A stretch of 64,000 nucleotides of DNA from Bacteroidales bacterium (GTDB lineage Bacteria; Bacteroidota; Bacteroidia; Bacteroidales; Muribaculaceae). The stretch is from assembly GCA_003150235.1 (NCBI GenBank), contig QAMW01000003.1, positions 1 to 64,000 of the forward strand, given 5' to 3'. The translations under genes and the position numbers were made by a program. The notes below the pieces were generated by a model. That model was given only the letters and a program-made list of their open reading frames with translations. It did no database searches and was not told the origin of the DNA. Shown here one piece after another: positions 43,784-52,419 of the stretch; within the stretch, counting starts at the first letter, position 1; each line of letters starts with the position of its first letter.

Positions 43784-44768
43784 CACTGTCATAACGGTCA
43801 TTGCGCCGTATTACATCGCGCATCCATTGCAAGGTCTGTTCGATGCCGGAATCTTTTACCACCACATTGCAATGATGGTGTCCCCACCCTAAATTATATG
43901 GAACATGATTGAACTCACCGGTACGCAATTCATGGATATGAAAGAGGCTTACTTCCGTCACGGTCAGGTCAGGCACGTTACGCCCCTCAGCTTGCGGAAC
44001 TCTGAGGCAGAACCCTTTTGAAGAAATATGTCTAAGGCAAAGAGGACAAATCGTATATCCTTCTTTATCAATAATCCGTTCCTTCATCAAAATATTTTTA
44101 TCTGCCAGACCACATTTTTCAGCTTGACGCGATATAAGATTTATATATTGAGCCGCAATCGTTTCATCCATTTCGCTTTCGGCAATCAGTTCTTTTATAT
44201 CTTTGCAATGCCAAAATAAATATTCCAGCTGAAGCCTGCATGCTTTAATTGTCGAGGCATCGGCATATTCATATACCCTTATGCCCGCTCCCTTCATTTT
44301 AGATGTATTGAAACCGGCTAATATCTTATTTTCGCCATCAGCAGTGGTAGCCGGAACTCTCGCGACATATTCACCCTCTAACGGAGCAATCCTTGAATTT
44401 GCAGGTCGCCATCCCGCCAACGGCGGATAGAGATTCCATTGATGGCGTGTCTCATAGAAAACCAGCAGATTTTCACCCAATCGCAGACCTTTCTCGACAA
44501 GACTGCAGCAGGTCTCGACATCAAAATAATCCTCAGGACTGATTAACACGATAAATCCATTTTCGTATGTCCCATTGCATGAGGGTGCTATCTTGCATCT
44601 GTCATACTCATGAAAAGGGATAAGGACGGTGCTGTTACGTGCGACACGATTCTGATATATCACATCGTCATCAGCGCCACGTGTCTGTCCGGTTTTGTAT
44701 ATCTTGGTCTGAACAGATTTAGGGATTATTGAACGCATACTATTCTTAATTAAATTCTTCACCGGCAA
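43746..44768 (-). CDS. Type II restriction endonuclease, HNH-like, probably BstXI family
   Basis: A 340-residue protein. The C-terminal third has a CPLC...-type zinc knuckle (YTICPLCLRHISSKGFCLR) followed by an HNH-like core (LFHIHELRTGEFNHVPYNLGWGHHHCNVV), i.e. a beta-beta-alpha metal nuclease. Text such as YKTGQTRGADDDVIYQNRVARNS near the N-terminus is what I associate with the BstXI family (site CCAN6TGG), but this is memory, not a search. Paired with a methylase on the opposite strand and overlapped at its 5' end by a controller gene, the arrangement of C-regulated type II systems. Confidence 0.75.
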   Translation of the reverse strand: MPVKNLIKNSMRSIIPKSVQTKIYKTGQTRGADDDVIYQNRVARNSTVLIPFHEYDRCKIAPSCNGTYENGFIVLISPEDYFDVETCCSLVEKGLRLGENLLVFYETRHQWNLYPPLAGWRPANSRIAPLEGEYVARVPATTADGENKILAGFNTSKMKGAGIRVYEYADASTIKACRLQLEYLFWHCKDIKELIAESEMDETIAAQYINLISRQAEKCGLADKNILMKERIIDKEGYTICPLCLRHISSKGFCLRVPQAEGRNVPDLTVTEVSLFHIHELRTGEFNHVPYNLGWGHHHCNVVVKDSGIEQTLQWMRDVIRRNDRYDSAMNQNNDGISPL

Positions 44769-44964
44769 AAAATTCCGATATAGTTATTTTCATCGCCGAT
44801 GCAATCTTCTCGATATTGACTATCGAGATATTACGCCTGCCATTTTCAACACTTGCTATATAGCTGCGGTCCAAATCAGCAGAATATGCGAGATCCTTCT
44901 GTGATATGCCCTGGATTTCACGAATCGATTTGATGCGCTTTCCTATTTTTTCTTTTATATCCAT
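44746..44964 (-). CDS. Restriction-modification controller (C) protein, XRE family
   Basis: A 72-residue protein that is almost entirely one Cro/C1 helix-turn-helix: IKSIREIQGISQKDLAYSAD and LDRSYIASVENGRRNISIVN, about residues 12-55. Size and motif match C proteins such as C.AhdI and C.PvuII. Its 3' end overlaps the endonuclease start by 23 bases. C proteins bind their own promoter, first activating and later repressing the C-R operon so that methylation precedes endonuclease build-up after entry into a new host. Confidence 0.88.
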   Translation of the reverse strand: MDIKEKIGKRIKSIREIQGISQKDLAYSADLDRSYIASVENGRRNISIVNIEKIASAMKITISEFFAGEEFN

Positions 44965-44986
44965 TTTACAAAGTACGTTGTTTGTA

Positions 44987-45011
44987 GATTATAAATCAAA
45001 GACTATAAGTA
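44987..45011 (-). promoter_or_regulatory. Putative C-box operator
   Basis: Two adjacent palindromes lie 23-47 bases before the controller start: on the minus strand ACTTATAGT (45002-45010) and GATTTATAATC (44987-44997), centres 14 bases apart. They resemble the known C-box GACTTATAGTC symmetry, in two unequal copies as expected for an activating and a repressing site. Confidence 0.55.
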
Positions 45012-45096
45012 ACACTTCATCGATATTGATTGTATTATTACAATTTTTGCGATGAGATTGTAGCGGTACGATGCGCCGCGATTAAAAGTATTTTAT

Positions 45097-45104
45097 TATT
45101 TTTG
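45097..45104 (+). promoter_or_regulatory. Putative -7 element of aroK
   Basis: TATTTTTG, 24 bases before the aroK start codon. Confidence 0.5.
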
Positions 45105-45128
45105 CGGTAAACGAAAAAGCCACAACCG

Positions 45129-45659
45129 ATGCAACCTATTTTTCTTATCGGTTACATGGGCTGCGGCAAGTCGACACTCGGGCGTATCGCCTCGTCGATG
45201 AGCGACCGCAGTTTCATTGACCTTGACTCCTATATAGAAGGACGCTTTCACGCCACTGTCAGAGAGATTTTCGCCGAGCGCGGCGAAGAGCGTTTCCGCG
45301 AGCTTGAACGCGCCATGCTCCATGAAGTAGGGCTATTTGAGGACGTGATTGTGGCTTGCGGCGGCGGCACACCCTGCTTTTTCGACAATATGGAGTGGAT
45401 GAACGCTCACGGCACAACAGTGTATCTCGACACATCGGTTGACAAGCTATTCACACGCCTTAAACGCGGCCGTCACAAACGCCCCCTCATAGCTGAAAAG
45501 ACCGACGAGGAGCTACGCGATTTTATCGTGAAGGCTCTCGAAGGACGTATGCCCCACTACTCAAAAGCGAAAATAGTGTTCCGTAGCGATCTGCTTGACT
45601 CTGAAAGCGAGAAGGCAGATACAGCCCGGAGATTTCTGCAACAACTTGACATTCAATAG
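45129..45659 (+). CDS. aroK: Shikimate kinase
   Basis: ATP-dependent phosphorylation of shikimate in aromatic amino acid synthesis. The 176-residue protein has P-loop GYMGCGKSTLGR (residues 7-18), shikimate-binding FIDLDSYIEGR and ERGEERFRELE, and the ACGGGTPCF motif. Followed after 6 bases by the alanine dehydrogenase gene. Confidence 0.96.
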   Translation: MQPIFLIGYMGCGKSTLGRIASSMSDRSFIDLDSYIEGRFHATVREIFAERGEERFRELERAMLHEVGLFEDVIVACGGGTPCFFDNMEWMNAHGTTVYLDTSVDKLFTRLKRGRHKRPLIAEKTDEELRDFIVKALEGRMPHYSKAKIVFRSDLLDSESEKADTARRFLQQLDIQ

Positions 45660-45665
45660 CGCGAT

Positions 45666-46841
45666 ATGGTTGATAATGACACTCACGGCATAGTGCAGCC
45701 GCAGGAAATGCAAGTCGCCGACCGCCGGCGCAGTCTCACGATAGGACTTCCGGCATGCACTTCGGCGCATGAACGCCGGTTTCCTCTCACGCCCGAAGGT
45801 GCAGGGCTGCTTGTCGATGCCGGCTTCTCGGTAAAAATAGAGAAAGACGCAGCAACAGCCATCCACTATACCGACACGCAGTATATCTCGGCAGGAGCTG
45901 AGGTAACGTCACGCGACTCCGCGCTGGCATGTGACATCGTGCTGCATTTGCCGCCGATAACCTCCACCGACTCGCGCCGGCTGAAACGCGGGGCACTACT
46001 GCTCACGCTTCTCAACGACACCTGCCAGGATGCCGAAGCGGTAAAAGAGCTTCTGAAACGTCATGTGACCACCATCGCCATTGACAAGATAACCGATAAA
46101 AACGGTCACACACCGTTTGCCGATATACTCGCCGAGATTGACGGGCGCGCTGCCATGGCTCTCTGTTCGTCGCTCCTCGCGCGTCCCGACCACGGCAAAG
46201 GGATACTGCTCGGGGGTGTCGCAGGCATAATCCCATGCGAGGTCACAATCATAGGCTCGGGCATCGCCGCCTGTGCCGCCGCACTATCGGCAACAGGACT
46301 CGGAGCGATGGTGCGTATGCTTGACAACGACATCTACCGCCTGCGCGAGGCGCAGCGTGTCACCGGAGCGGGCGTGGTGACATCGGCAATTCACCCCCAT
46401 GTGCTTGAAAACGCCCTGCGCAGTGCCGACGTGGTGCTCGCCACCGAGGTATCGCCCCGCTACACTATCGGCTCCGACCTGGTCGACATCATGAAAAAAG
46501 GCGTTATCGTCATGGATTTAAACTATGACTCGGCACCGATGTTCCCGTCGCTGGAAATCGTGGATATATCCGACATCGGTCAGAAGCGTCGTAACTCGCG
46601 CGTGTGCTATACCGGCATAGGCAACGCGGTGCCGCGCACAGCCGCCATGGCATTGAGCAATACCCTTATGCCGCTCATGCGCCGCATTGCCGACTGCGAA
46701 TCGGCTACCGACACCGTCCGCCTCATTCCTGAAGTAAGAAACGCCGTCATGACATTCATGGGCAAGACCGTCAACCGCCGCGTGGCAAAACTTGCCGGGC
46801 TGCGCCACATCGACATCAACCTTCTCCTAAACTGCTGCTGA
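45666..46841 (+). CDS. ald: Alanine dehydrogenase
   Basis: A 391-residue AlaDH/PNT protein interconverting alanine and pyruvate with NAD. The N-terminal catalytic domain (IGLPACTSAHERRFPLTPEGAGLLVDAGF; conserved Arg and Lys of the pyruvate site) is followed by a Rossmann domain with IIGSGIAACAAALSATGLGAMVRMLDND. Several glycine-rich positions differ from well-studied AlaDH, so it belongs to a divergent Bacteroidetes branch and substrate preference could vary. Confidence 0.8.
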   Translation: MVDNDTHGIVQPQEMQVADRRRSLTIGLPACTSAHERRFPLTPEGAGLLVDAGFSVKIEKDAATAIHYTDTQYISAGAEVTSRDSALACDIVLHLPPITSTDSRRLKRGALLLTLLNDTCQDAEAVKELLKRHVTTIAIDKITDKNGHTPFADILAEIDGRAAMALCSSLLARPDHGKGILLGGVAGIIPCEVTIIGSGIAACAAALSATGLGAMVRMLDNDIYRLREAQRVTGAGVVTSAIHPHVLENALRSADVVLATEVSPRYTIGSDLVDIMKKGVIVMDLNYDSAPMFPSLEIVDISDIGQKRRNSRVCYTGIGNAVPRTAAMALSNTLMPLMRRIADCESATDTVRLIPEVRNAVMTFMGKTVNRRVAKLAGLRHIDINLLLNCC

Positions 46842-46844
46842 CCT

Positions 46845-47483
46845 ATGCCTAACAGAAAATTCTACGTTGTATGGACCGGTCATGCTCCCGGCATCTATGA
46901 CTCATGGGAGGAGTGTGAGGACCAGGTGAAAAATTTCCCCGGTGCCCGCTACAAGGCGTTTCCGACACAAGAGGAAGCTACCCGCGCCTTCCGTGGCGAT
47001 GACAAAGAGGAGATGTATGCACTCCGCGCGATAGCCGCCCATGCAGCGCCGATAATCAATTACGACGCATTTCCGGAGATATGCAAGGACGCAATCGCGG
47101 TCGACGCCGCCTGCGCCGGCAATCCCGGCAGAATGGAGTATCGCGGAGTGGATGTCGCAACCGGAGCCGAACTGTTTCATTTCGGACCCGTGGAAAAGGG
47201 CACCAACAACATCGGCGAATTTCTTGCCCTTGTACACGCACTCGCGCTCTGCAAGCAACAGGGATGGACCATGCCTGTCTACAGCGACTCCGTAACCGCA
47301 CAGGCATGGGTACGCAACCGCCGGGCGAAAACCACCCTCGCCCCCACCCCCGAGAACGCCAAACTGCTCTCGCTCGTGAAACGTGCCGAGACATGGCTTG
47401 CCAACAACTCCTATCCCAACCGCATAATCAAGTGGAATACCGAAAAATGGGGTGAAATTCCCGCCGACTTCGGCAGAAAATAA
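46845..47483 (+). CDS. rnhA: Ribonuclease H (type I with N-terminal hybrid-binding domain)
   Basis: A 212-residue RNase H. Residues 1-~45 form the viroplasmin-like RNA:DNA hybrid-binding domain (KFYVVWTGHAPGIYDSWEECEDQVKNFPGARYKAF). The RNase HI core starts at about residue 80: first Asp in AIAVDAACAGNPG, Glu in NIGEFLALVHAL, Asp in YSDSVTAQAWV, then a late acidic/His-poor end. Degrades RNA in RNA-DNA hybrids. Starts 3 bases after ald. Confidence 0.93.
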   Translation: MPNRKFYVVWTGHAPGIYDSWEECEDQVKNFPGARYKAFPTQEEATRAFRGDDKEEMYALRAIAAHAAPIINYDAFPEICKDAIAVDAACAGNPGRMEYRGVDVATGAELFHFGPVEKGTNNIGEFLALVHALALCKQQGWTMPVYSDSVTAQAWVRNRRAKTTLAPTPENAKLLSLVKRAETWLANNSYPNRIIKWNTEKWGEIPADFGRK

Positions 47484-47527
47484 TATTAGCTATTCACAAA
47501 TGATGCCCAACGGCTACGCGTTTCCCA

Positions 47528-47592
47528 GTGTCCTTAAGGTCGTTAGAGACCTTAGGGACCTTAGGGACCTTAGGGACACTGTCTGACGACAG
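47528..47592. repeat. GGGACCTTA tandem microrepeat
   Basis: GTCCTTAAGGTCGTTAGAGACC followed by three near-perfect copies of TTAGGGACC and an inverted partner. Same word family as 17733-17775 and 50320-50362. Non-coding. Confidence 0.6.
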
Positions 47593-47622
47593 CTTAAAAC
47601 TCATCAGCATTGGCAGCAAATA

Positions 47623-47656
47623 AAACGGGGTTGCATCGATTGACACAACCCCGTTT
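47623..47656 (-). terminator. Terminator of the M13 peptidase gene
   Basis: An 11-bp perfect stem (AAACGGGGTTG at 47623-47633, CAACCCCGTTT at 47646-47656) located 20 bases beyond the stop codon, reading leftward; it can also serve rnhA on the other strand. Confidence 0.75.
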
Positions 47657-47675
47657 GTATGTCATGTGGGAAGGG

Positions 47676-49721
47676 TTACCAGATTACAACCTGCTCTTCA
47701 GCGGGACGGTACATCTTGTCGCCCTCCTTGATGCCGAATGCCTCGAAGAAGGGAGTGATGTTGCGCAATGTCACGTTGACACGGTTTTCACCAAGTGAGT
47801 GTACATCGCCTGTGGTCAGCGAGCGTATCTCCTCGGGGCGGATATTGCCTGCCCAGATGTTAGCGTAGTTAAGGTAGAATACCTGCATCGGGTCGAAACC
47901 GTCGATTTTTGCAGAGTCGGCGGTGATATCGACACCTTTTTTCTTCTGCGAGTCAAGGAATGCAGTACGCGATACACGCAGACCGCCCTGGTCGGCAATG
48001 TTCTCTCCAAGCGTAAACTGACCGTTGGCATACAGGCCGGGGAGTACCTCAACTTCATTGAACTGCTCAACAAGACCCTGCGCCATCTTGTCAAATGCCT
48101 CCTTGTCTTCGGGAGTCCACCAGTTTACCATATTGCCCTGTGCGTCAAAGTTGCACCCCTGGTCATCGAAGCCATGGGTCATCTCATGACCGATTACTAC
48201 ACCGATACCGCCATAGTTTTCAGCATCGCTTGCAGCAGCGTCGAAGAATGGAGCCTGAAGGATACCTGCGGGGAACACGATTTCATTGGCAAGCGGATTG
48301 TAGTAAGCGTTGACAGTCTGCGGAGTCATACCCCATTCAGTGCGGTCAACGGGCTTGCCCCACTTTGCATACTCCTCTGCCTGATGCCACATGCCCACAT
48401 TGTGCATATTCTCGTAATATGACAGCGACGGGTCGATGTTCATCGTGGTGTAGTCTTTCCACTTGTCGGGATAACCGATTTTCACGGTAAATGCGTTGAG
48501 TTTCTTGATGGCATTCAGCTTGGTGTCGTCGCTCATCCAGGGAAGATTGATGATATGCTTGCCGAGTGCAGTGCGCAGATTCTCGACCAGACCGATCATA
48601 TACTGCTTTGACGACTCTGGGAAATATTCCTCGACGTAAAGCTGACCCACAGCCTCGCCGAGAGCGCCTTCGGTAGCGTCAAGGGCGCGCTTCCAGCGGG
48701 GACGCTGCTGCTCCACGCCACTCATCACCTTTGCAAACTCGAATGAAGTGTCGGCAAACTTGTCGGAAAGCTTCGAGGCTGCCTGTGCCACATATTTCCA
48801 TAGATAATAGTCCTTGATCTCACGGTCGGTGAGCGAGCCCATGAGGTTGTTGGACTGTGCGACGGAGTTAATCTCGGTCACAATCACGGTTTCAGGCGAC
48901 GCGATACCCATTGTCTCGATAAAGAAGCGATCCCAGTTGATGTTGGGATACATCTCCTTGAGCTGGGCGAACGAGCGGGGATTGTACATCGCGGGGATAT
49001 TGCGGCTCTGCTCGCGTGTCCATGCAGAGTCGGCAATCGCGGTCTCGATTTTCATCACATTCTTCATGATGCGGTTGGCATCCTTCTTTGAGTAGCCGGC
49101 GTTCTGCATCTGCTTCACGATAAGCTTCTGATATGCCTCACGCACTTCCTTGTTGCGCTTGTCGTTGAGAAGGTAGTAGTCACGGTCGCCGAGACCCATG
49201 CTTCCGCCGCTCACATACATCGCATACTCGTTGCTGTTGGCAAGGTCTTCCATCGGGCCTGCGCTGAAGAAGGGGCTTGAGTAGTTGCCGTGCATCCAGA
49301 GGAAGAGGTCTTCCATCCCCTCATGGGGTGTATCCTCGATTTTCTTGAGGTCGGCAAGTATGGGCTTTGCGCCTTCTGCATTACGGCGCGCAGAGTCCAT
49401 AGCCTGAGAATATACGGTCCACACCTTGAAAGCCACTGTGCCGGGCTCGGGATTGGTCTTGCCAAGGTTAAGCACAATGTTTTTTACCCTTACCTCCGAC
49501 GAGTCGTTAAGAGTGTCGAAGTTGCCGTAACGTGCGTGTTCGGCGGTGAGGGGATGAGCTTCCTGCCATCCCTTGTTGACATGCTTGTAGAAGTCGGTTG
49601 CCGCGGGGGTGGTGTTGTCAAAATAAGCGGGGTTGAGGCTCTTCAGATGCTCCTCGGCAGCAGCCGAAAGCGTGAGACTGCAAGCCACACCCAGCGCAAA
49701 AATAAAATTAGCTGATTTCAT
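47676..49721 (-). CDS. Secreted M13-family zinc endopeptidase (PepO/neprilysin type)
   Basis: A 681-residue protein with a signal peptide (residues 1-22, ending SAAAEE) and no lipobox. Peptidase_M13_N covers about 35-420; the catalytic domain contains VIGHEMTHGFDDQG (HExxH), the third ligand Glu in GENIADQGG, and ends in the family RPAEEQVVIW. Cleaves short peptides in the periplasm or outside the cell. Single-gene unit with its own terminator. Confidence 0.95.
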   Translation of the reverse strand: MKSANFIFALGVACSLTLSAAAEEHLKSLNPAYFDNTTPAATDFYKHVNKGWQEAHPLTAEHARYGNFDTLNDSSEVRVKNIVLNLGKTNPEPGTVAFKVWTVYSQAMDSARRNAEGAKPILADLKKIEDTPHEGMEDLFLWMHGNYSSPFFSAGPMEDLANSNEYAMYVSGGSMGLGDRDYYLLNDKRNKEVREAYQKLIVKQMQNAGYSKKDANRIMKNVMKIETAIADSAWTREQSRNIPAMYNPRSFAQLKEMYPNINWDRFFIETMGIASPETVIVTEINSVAQSNNLMGSLTDREIKDYYLWKYVAQAASKLSDKFADTSFEFAKVMSGVEQQRPRWKRALDATEGALGEAVGQLYVEEYFPESSKQYMIGLVENLRTALGKHIINLPWMSDDTKLNAIKKLNAFTVKIGYPDKWKDYTTMNIDPSLSYYENMHNVGMWHQAEEYAKWGKPVDRTEWGMTPQTVNAYYNPLANEIVFPAGILQAPFFDAAASDAENYGGIGVVIGHEMTHGFDDQGCNFDAQGNMVNWWTPEDKEAFDKMAQGLVEQFNEVEVLPGLYANGQFTLGENIADQGGLRVSRTAFLDSQKKKGVDITADSAKIDGFDPMQVFYLNYANIWAGNIRPEEIRSLTTGDVHSLGENRVNVTLRNITPFFEAFGIKEGDKMYRPAEEQVVIW

Positions 49722-49911
49722 GTTGATTAAATATAATTGTATAATTGGTTATTGTATATTTTTATCTCAATGCACCCAATATGCTGTAAGCGATTGCAAA
49801 AGTACTCAATCTTTCTCAAACCACCGCCATATTTCTACATTTTCAGTCACATTAAAACATATCAATCCCGCAGGTGTTATCAATTATGACACAATTAATA
49901 AACACACTATT

Positions 49912-50271
49912 ATGACTGAGATTGTATTGAAACGCGCCTATGAGCCGGCATCGCCCGACGACGGATTCCGTGTGCTTGTCGACCGACTATGGCCGAGAGG
50001 CATGAGCCACGAGACATTGCATTACGACCTTTGGGAGAAGGAGCTGGCTCCCTCAACCGACCTCCGCGAATGGTATCACCTTGACCCCGAGCACCGTTGG
50101 GACGAGTTTGCAAATCGCTATATGGCAGAACTTCATGCCAACCCCGACTTCACCAATTTCGTGCGACAGCTCTCCGGACATAAGAAGGTCACGCTGCTCT
50201 ATGGCTCCCACGACACCCTCCACAACAATGCCGTCGTGCTCCGCGACGCCATCGCCGCCGCGCAAAGATGA
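49912..50271 (+). CDS. DUF488-family protein
   Basis: A 119-residue protein with the DUF488/YeaO signature RVLVDRLWPRGMSHETLHYDLWEKELAPSTDLREWYHLDPEHRWDEF and VTLLYGSHDTLHNNAVVL. The long open frame upstream (from 49633) is not used because MTEIVLKRAYEP is the normal N-terminus. The family's biochemical role is not established. Confidence 0.88.
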   Translation: MTEIVLKRAYEPASPDDGFRVLVDRLWPRGMSHETLHYDLWEKELAPSTDLREWYHLDPEHRWDEFANRYMAELHANPDFTNFVRQLSGHKKVTLLYGSHDTLHNNAVVLRDAIAAAQR

Positions 50272-50275
50272 GGCT

Positions 50276-50412
50276 GTCAGTTCTCAGTTGTCAGTCTTCA
50301 GATTTCAGTTCTCAGACAGAGTCGTTAGGGTCTCTAAGGTCTCTAACGACCTTAGGGACATTGGTAAACGGGCAGTCCTCTTAAACCATAAACCTTAAAC
50401 CCTAAACTTTTA
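50276..50412. repeat. Cluster of three microrepeat types
   Basis: From left: CAGTTCTCAGTTGTCAGTC-type words, GTCGTTAGGGTCTCTAAGG with its inverse CTAACGACCTTAGGG, and the telomere-like AAACCATAAACCTTAAACCC. All three families recur elsewhere in the window; here they sit end to end between two genes. Confidence 0.6.
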
Positions 50413-50417
50413 ATATG

Positions 50418-50672
50418 TCATGCTCTTTTGCGTGGCAGTTTAGTGAGCGCCCCGATTATGCAGATAACGGCTATCGCGATGGCTGCACCACCCCAAAACG
50501 AGAGTCCGAAGCGGTCTTGCAACTCCCACGTAACCACATTCATTATAATGAGGCAGCACACCAAGCGCAGATTATACCTAAACCGCTCGGAAATCTTAAA
50601 CCGGTCGCACACAAAAATCACCACAACCGCCGCCACGGCAACCGCCCATTGGATTATAATCCTTGCCGACAT
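50418..50672 (-). CDS. Small integral membrane protein
   Basis: 84 residues from MSARIIIQW (the longer frame starting 28 codons upstream would overlap the next gene deeply). About three hydrophobic segments, an internal charged loop CDRFKISERFRYN and a basic C-terminus KLPRKRA. Overlaps the preceding gene by 19 bases. No family recognised. Member of a run of small membrane protein genes on the minus strand. Confidence 0.65.
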   Translation of the reverse strand: MSARIIIQWAVAVAAVVVIFVCDRFKISERFRYNLRLVCCLIIMNVVTWELQDRFGLSFWGGAAIAIAVICIIGALTKLPRKRA

Positions 50673-50974
50673 GCCAATAAGTAAAGAATCTGGGATGAAT
50701 ACAGGAGAAGAAAAAGGCTGACCCACAGCTCCCATTTCCCGAGACCGGGGCGACACACTGCAAAGTAAGTCACCACCGCCAAGGCGAATGTCACATACGT
50801 CACGCCATAGAGTGCCGAAAGAATCACCGATTGCAATACAGCCTCCTTAAAGAAGGCTATCACCGGCATTACAATCAGCGTATAGGCAATAATGATATTA
50901 CCCATATTGTCGCCAAGCGTCGATTTCCATCCCGGCGCCGCGGAGTGTTCCATATTTTTCACGTTGTCATCCAT
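50654..50974 (-). CDS. Small integral membrane protein
   Basis: 106 residues with about three transmembrane segments (GNIIIAYTLIVMPVIAFF; SALYGVTYVTFALAVVTYFAV; LWVSLFLLLYSSQILYLLA) and a hydrophilic N-terminus. Overlaps the upstream gene by 8 bases and the downstream one by 19, so these are translated from one message. Function unknown. Confidence 0.7.
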   Translation of the reverse strand: MDDNVKNMEHSAAPGWKSTLGDNMGNIIIAYTLIVMPVIAFFKEAVLQSVILSALYGVTYVTFALAVVTYFAVCRPGLGKWELWVSLFLLLYSSQILYLLACRQGL

Positions 50975-51242
50975 AGACTTGTCTTAACACTGTCTCGATA
51001 GATGCATAAAACCACATTATGCTCACCCATGCACGGAATTTCCGATTTTTAAAATTCACGAAAAACATAGCTGCGCCAATTAAGGCCGACACGAGCATAA
51101 TACAAGAATATACTATAGTCACCGCCCGATTATCAAGATATTCGGCAGGCACTAACCGATACAATAACGAGACAGCCAATATGCTGAAAAACGCCCGATC
51201 GAAAAAATCAGGTGAAGAAATCCGGTCCACAATCCTGTTCAT
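50967..51242 (-). CDS. Small integral membrane protein
   Basis: 91 residues with about three hydrophobic segments (AFFSILAVSLLYRLV; AVTIVYSCIMLVSALIGAAMFFV; AWVSIMWFYASIETVL) and a cytosolic-looking NFKNRKFR loop. No family recognised; part of the same minus-strand run, 9 bases after the next gene. Confidence 0.7.
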   Translation of the reverse strand: MNRIVDRISSPDFFDRAFFSILAVSLLYRLVPAEYLDNRAVTIVYSCIMLVSALIGAAMFFVNFKNRKFRAWVSIMWFYASIETVLRQVYG

Positions 51243-51251
51243 GACCCTGGT

Positions 51252-51647
51252 TTAGGCGTTGGTGGCGCGGGCGGCATTAGCGCGGGTGACAAACACGTCA
51301 ACCAGCACTCCGACATATATACCGAGCGGGGCTATCGCATAGAAAAAGTCGCCGTAATATGCTGCAAACAATACACATGCGGCAAAAATCACCCCGTCAA
51401 CCCTATAGCCCATGGAAATTCCGGATTTATAGGCGCGTGAAAACAACTCGGCACCGATATAAAGCATCAGCACTTGAATCGTCATGCCTAATGCTCCGCG
51501 ATAATCATGCGGGAGGATGTCAGAAAATGTTGTAGCGCGTGAAAACATCTCCACGCCACAAGTCCTTAATATGTTAATAATCCCGCTCGCAAAAGACACT
51601 CCGGCAACTATACCGAGAATATTTGCTCTTTTTTTATCCATTGTCAA
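51252..51647 (-). CDS. Small integral membrane protein, paralogue A
   Basis: 131 residues, about four transmembrane segments. Its second half (LMLYIGAELFSRAYKSGISM, then GYRVDGVIFAACVLFAAYYGDFF, then LGIYVGVLVDVF) aligns with the protein at 54338-54757 (YLIGFALILRASHSGFWLGY, DIGVLIGCSCLIIIYNDF, AIILGIIIDIY), sharing R-x2-x-SG-x2-GY-x2-D and a YxDF motif. Function unknown. Confidence 0.72.
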   Translation of the reverse strand: MTMDKKRANILGIVAGVSFASGIINILRTCGVEMFSRATTFSDILPHDYRGALGMTIQVLMLYIGAELFSRAYKSGISMGYRVDGVIFAACVLFAAYYGDFFYAIAPLGIYVGVLVDVFVTRANAARATNA

Positions 51648-51664
51648 TACGATTTAGTGCTGCC

Positions 51665-51979
51665 TTACGCAGCGTTTGAAATTTTGAAATATACTGTTAA
51701 TGCCACATTTATTACTGTCAGAAGCAATATTGCCACTAACTGCAACCTGACACTCTTTCTTACATCATCATCAGGCACAAACGACACGCTTGCCAAGGCA
51801 ATATAGACCGAGAAACACAAGCAAATCATGTTTATGGCGTCAGTTACCGATGTGCCGAAAAGCATGTTTGCCGCTACTACGATGAACGGTACAGCAAATT
51901 CAGCCCACATATATAGCTTAAGTGTCTTTGCGGGACGCCAAAATCGCACCCAATAATTTTGTTGATTATTTCTTTCCAT
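51665..51979 (-). CDS. Small integral membrane protein
   Basis: 104 residues: hydrophilic N-terminus MERNNQQNYWVRFWRPAK, then about four hydrophobic segments, a DDDVRKS loop near residue 70 and a C-terminus KISNAA. Ends 17 bases before paralogue A. Function unknown. Confidence 0.7.
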   Translation of the reverse strand: MERNNQQNYWVRFWRPAKTLKLYMWAEFAVPFIVVAANMLFGTSVTDAINMICLCFSVYIALASVSFVPDDDVRKSVRLQLVAILLLTVINVALTVYFKISNAA

Positions 51980-52026
51980 TGTTATTAGTTTTCAGTTTTC
52001 AGACGGGGTCTTCCGCGTAGCTGTAG

Positions 52027-52046
52027 GGGCGAGTGGAAGCTCGCCC
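52027..52046 (+). repeat. REP-like hairpin
   Basis: GGGCGAG-TGGAAG-CTCGCCC preceded by GCGTAGCTGTAGG, lying between two small membrane protein genes. Confidence 0.7.
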
Positions 52047-52059
52047 GCGACCGCCAATT

Positions 52060-52278
52060 TCACGCCCTTTTACGCCGCTTGTAGCGATGATATAGCTTAT
52101 TTGCTCCCCAAAAGAAGAAAAACAGCACCACCCCGTTCAGAAAAAGCAAGAAAAGAGGCCGGGTGACATTTAATATTCGTTCGGAAAGGAAATTATACAC
52201 GACCATATAAAGTGCGCTGCACAGTATGCAGTCAATGCCGATAATCGCCGCTTTCTTTAACCGCCTGTCAATAGCCAT
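52060..52278 (-). CDS. Small integral membrane protein
   Basis: 72 residues from MAIDRRLKK. The frame extends 15 codons further to a TTG, but that codon falls inside the -7 box TATCTTTG (52321-52328, minus strand), so the internal ATG is preferred. Two hydrophobic segments, the second very Leu/Phe-rich (LFLLFLNGVVLFFFFWGANKLY), and a basic tail HRYKRRKRA. Function unknown. Confidence 0.6.
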   Translation of the reverse strand: MAIDRRLKKAAIIGIDCILCSALYMVVYNFLSERILNVTRPLFLLFLNGVVLFFFFWGANKLYHRYKRRKRA

Positions 52279-52320
52279 AGCAATATTGAGTTTTTTGAAA
52301 CATTGAAAGATGAGCCTTTG

Positions 52321-52328
52321 CAAAGATA
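52321..52328 (-). promoter_or_regulatory. Putative -7 element for the small membrane protein at 52060
   Basis: TATCTTTG on the minus strand, about 43 bases before the chosen ATG. Confidence 0.45.
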
Positions 52329-52419
52329 ATACATTTATATTAAATCCGCATTATCCGATGCTAATTTATTGCATTTCCCCGGAGAAGGGGGCAAAATCCT
52401 TTGCGAGCTTTGGTCGAGC

